This document shows, piece after piece, positions 63,000 to 64,000 of a stretch of 64,000 nt of DNA. The position numbers and the translations under genes are program-made. Origin of the DNA: Shewanella sediminis HAW-EB3 (lineage in GTDB: Bacteria; Pseudomonadota; Gammaproteobacteria; Enterobacterales; Shewanellaceae); NCBI RefSeq assembly GCF_000018025.1, contig NC_009831.1, positions 620,001 through 684,000 on the forward strand. Reading direction: 5' to 3'. The notes below the pieces were generated by a model, which saw only the letters and a program-made list of their open reading frames with translations, had not been told where the DNA came from and made no database searches. Every line of letters starts with the position of its first letter. Positions within the stretch are counted from its first letter, which is position 1.

Positions 63000-64000
63000 T
63001 GCCTCGTCAATTCTGTCCCTTTAAGTTTAGCCGTTTCTGCTGGCAAATATTAGCGATTATATTGGTGCTGTTTGCCTTGGCTGTGAGTCTCTTTCGGGGG
63101 CTCTTGCCTCAGCTCGCAGAGGTAAGGCAAGAGCTGGTCAAATATGTCGAAGAGCAGTATCAGGTTCAGGTTAACGTAGGAGAGCTCAACGCCGAGTGGC
63201 AGGCCTTTGGCCCCGCCTTAACGGTAAAAAACTTAGTACTCCCCCCTCAGGAACGCTTGCCTTTTACCCTGATAATTCGTGATGTCCATGTCAAGCTCGA
63301 TTTCTGGGAGAGCTTGATGACGACCAGCCCCCAGATTGAAAATGTTATTTTCGAAGGGGTCCAGGTTGGGCTCGATCTCGATAAACTCAATCAGGCTGGC
63401 CCCTCAACAGTATCTGCAGAAACCGATACCGACTGGCTATATCGTCTACTACTAGAGCAGTTAGAACACTTCTCGATAACGGAGGCCAGCTTACAGTTAC
63501 TCAGCAAGAGTCATGATTTCAGACCTATCTATGTCAAAGACTTGAGATGGCAAAACAGGAACAACAAACATCAGGGCCAGGGAAAACTCTACCTCGATGA
63601 AAAAGCCTCTGAGGTCGAGCAGCTCTCTCTGTCGCTGGAGATTGATGGTAATGGTTTCAGGCCCGATACCCTTAAAGGGCAAGTTTATCTCGCGGCCAGC
63701 TCTTTGGATCTGGGCGAGTGGGCCTCCAGACAGGCGAATCCATATGATGAGAAAAGCAAACTGCCTCTTGAAGGTGTAGTGAATCTGCAGGCCTGGTTGA
63801 GCCTGGGGAATCGGTCGATCGAATCCGGACTCATCCAGTTTGAGCCTAGCTGGCTCGAGTGGCAGTTAAATGAAGAAGTGCAACATTTTGAAATCAAAGG
63901 TGGGCAGTTCGAGTGGCTACCGATTGATAAGGGTTGGCAGTTAAGTAGCAGATCGCTTGAATTTGAAACCAATGATCGACCATGGTCTGAGCTCAACTTT
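62999..64000 (+). CDS. yhdP: YhdP, AsmA-like envelope protein, cut by the right edge
   Basis: Starts with GTG at 62999, overlapping the rng stop by one base, and is open to the window edge (334 codons of about 1,300 expected). A membrane helix near residues 17-35 (ILAIILVLFALAVSLFRGLL) leads into the periplasm, followed by the AsmA-like repeat EEQYQVQVNVGELNAEWQAF. YhdP is a bridge-like protein thought to carry phospholipid to the outer membrane. It is usually followed by tldD and pmbA, outside this window. Confidence 0.92.
   Translation, partial: MPRQFCPFKFSRFCWQILAIILVLFALAVSLFRGLLPQLAEVRQELVKYVEEQYQVQVNVGELNAEWQAFGPALTVKNLVLPPQERLPFTLIIRDVHVKLDFWESLMTTSPQIENVIFEGVQVGLDLDKLNQAGPSTVSAETDTDWLYRLLLEQLEHFSITEASLQLLSKSHDFRPIYVKDLRWQNRNNKHQGQGKLYLDEKASEVEQLSLSLEIDGNGFRPDTLKGQVYLAASSLDLGEWASRQANPYDEKSKLPLEGVVNLQAWLSLGNRSIESGLIQFEPSWLEWQLNEEVQHFEIKGGQFEWLPIDKGWQLSSRSLEFETNDRPWSELNF

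Overview
This window is a piece of a marine gammaproteobacterial chromosome, almost certainly Shewanella. The evidence is the complete MSHA type IV pilus locus running straight into mreBCD-maf-rng-yhdP, the priA-argS-ftsN-hslV-hslU block, many multihaem c-type cytochromes, CheV and chemoreceptors, and Shewanella-type miniature inverted-repeat elements (MITEs). The species cannot be fixed from sequence alone; the wealth of cytochrome genes with their own regulators is reminiscent of cytochrome-rich species such as S. sediminis.

Left part (1-8.8 kb): the 5' part of ubiD (minus strand), a 263-bp MITE, and a secreted Trp/Tyr-rich protein whose 3' end is duplicated 1.4 kb downstream. The two copies bracket an AT-rich island with a truncated HlyD-type exporter subunit, the apparent wreck of a double-glycine bacteriocin gene and two tiny hydrophobic peptide genes. 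Then come cheV, a GNAT acetyltransferase, a small secreted protein, a thioredoxin-fold lipoprotein, a TyrP-type transporter and tRNA-Ser(TGA). The tRNA is followed by a tandem array of decayed tRNA 3' ends, two of them with their own terminator hairpin.

Accessory respiratory region (9-24.4 kb): three cytochrome modules, each near a dedicated regulator. (1) A LysR gene with a 34-bp palindrome in front of it, then a split-Soret-type cytochrome and a haem-less lipoprotein. (2) A minus-strand operon of a DUF2726-like membrane protein, NrfB-, NrfC- and NrfD-like subunits and a small tetrahaem cytochrome, with no terminal reductase; a perfect FNR/EtrA box and a 26-bp perfect palindrome separate it from a second, paralogous LysR gene. 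(3) A LuxR-type regulator beside a large tetrahaem lipoprotein. Between them lie a DUF3859 gene broken by two MITEs, a 56-residue protein gene, a CZB-domain chemoreceptor and a nitrilase.

Core region (24.7-38.4 kb): a DUF971 protein, a membrane chemoreceptor, hslU and hslV with a clear sigma-32 promoter, ftsN, argS, priA (all minus), a FimV-like protein, rpmE, a secreted thermonuclease-like protein and a malic enzyme (all plus).

MSHA locus and cell shape (38.6-64 kb, all plus): csrD/mshH, the assembly genes mshI to mshF, then the pilin genes mshB, two tandem mshA copies, a terminator, a nine-copy heptanucleotide repeat, mshC, mshD, mshO, mshP and mshQ, followed by mreB, mreC, mreD, maf, rng and the start of yhdP, which runs off the right edge. 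The assembly genes overlap or nearly touch. MshE carries the tandem motifs known to bind cyclic di-GMP, so pilus dynamics are probably under second-messenger control.
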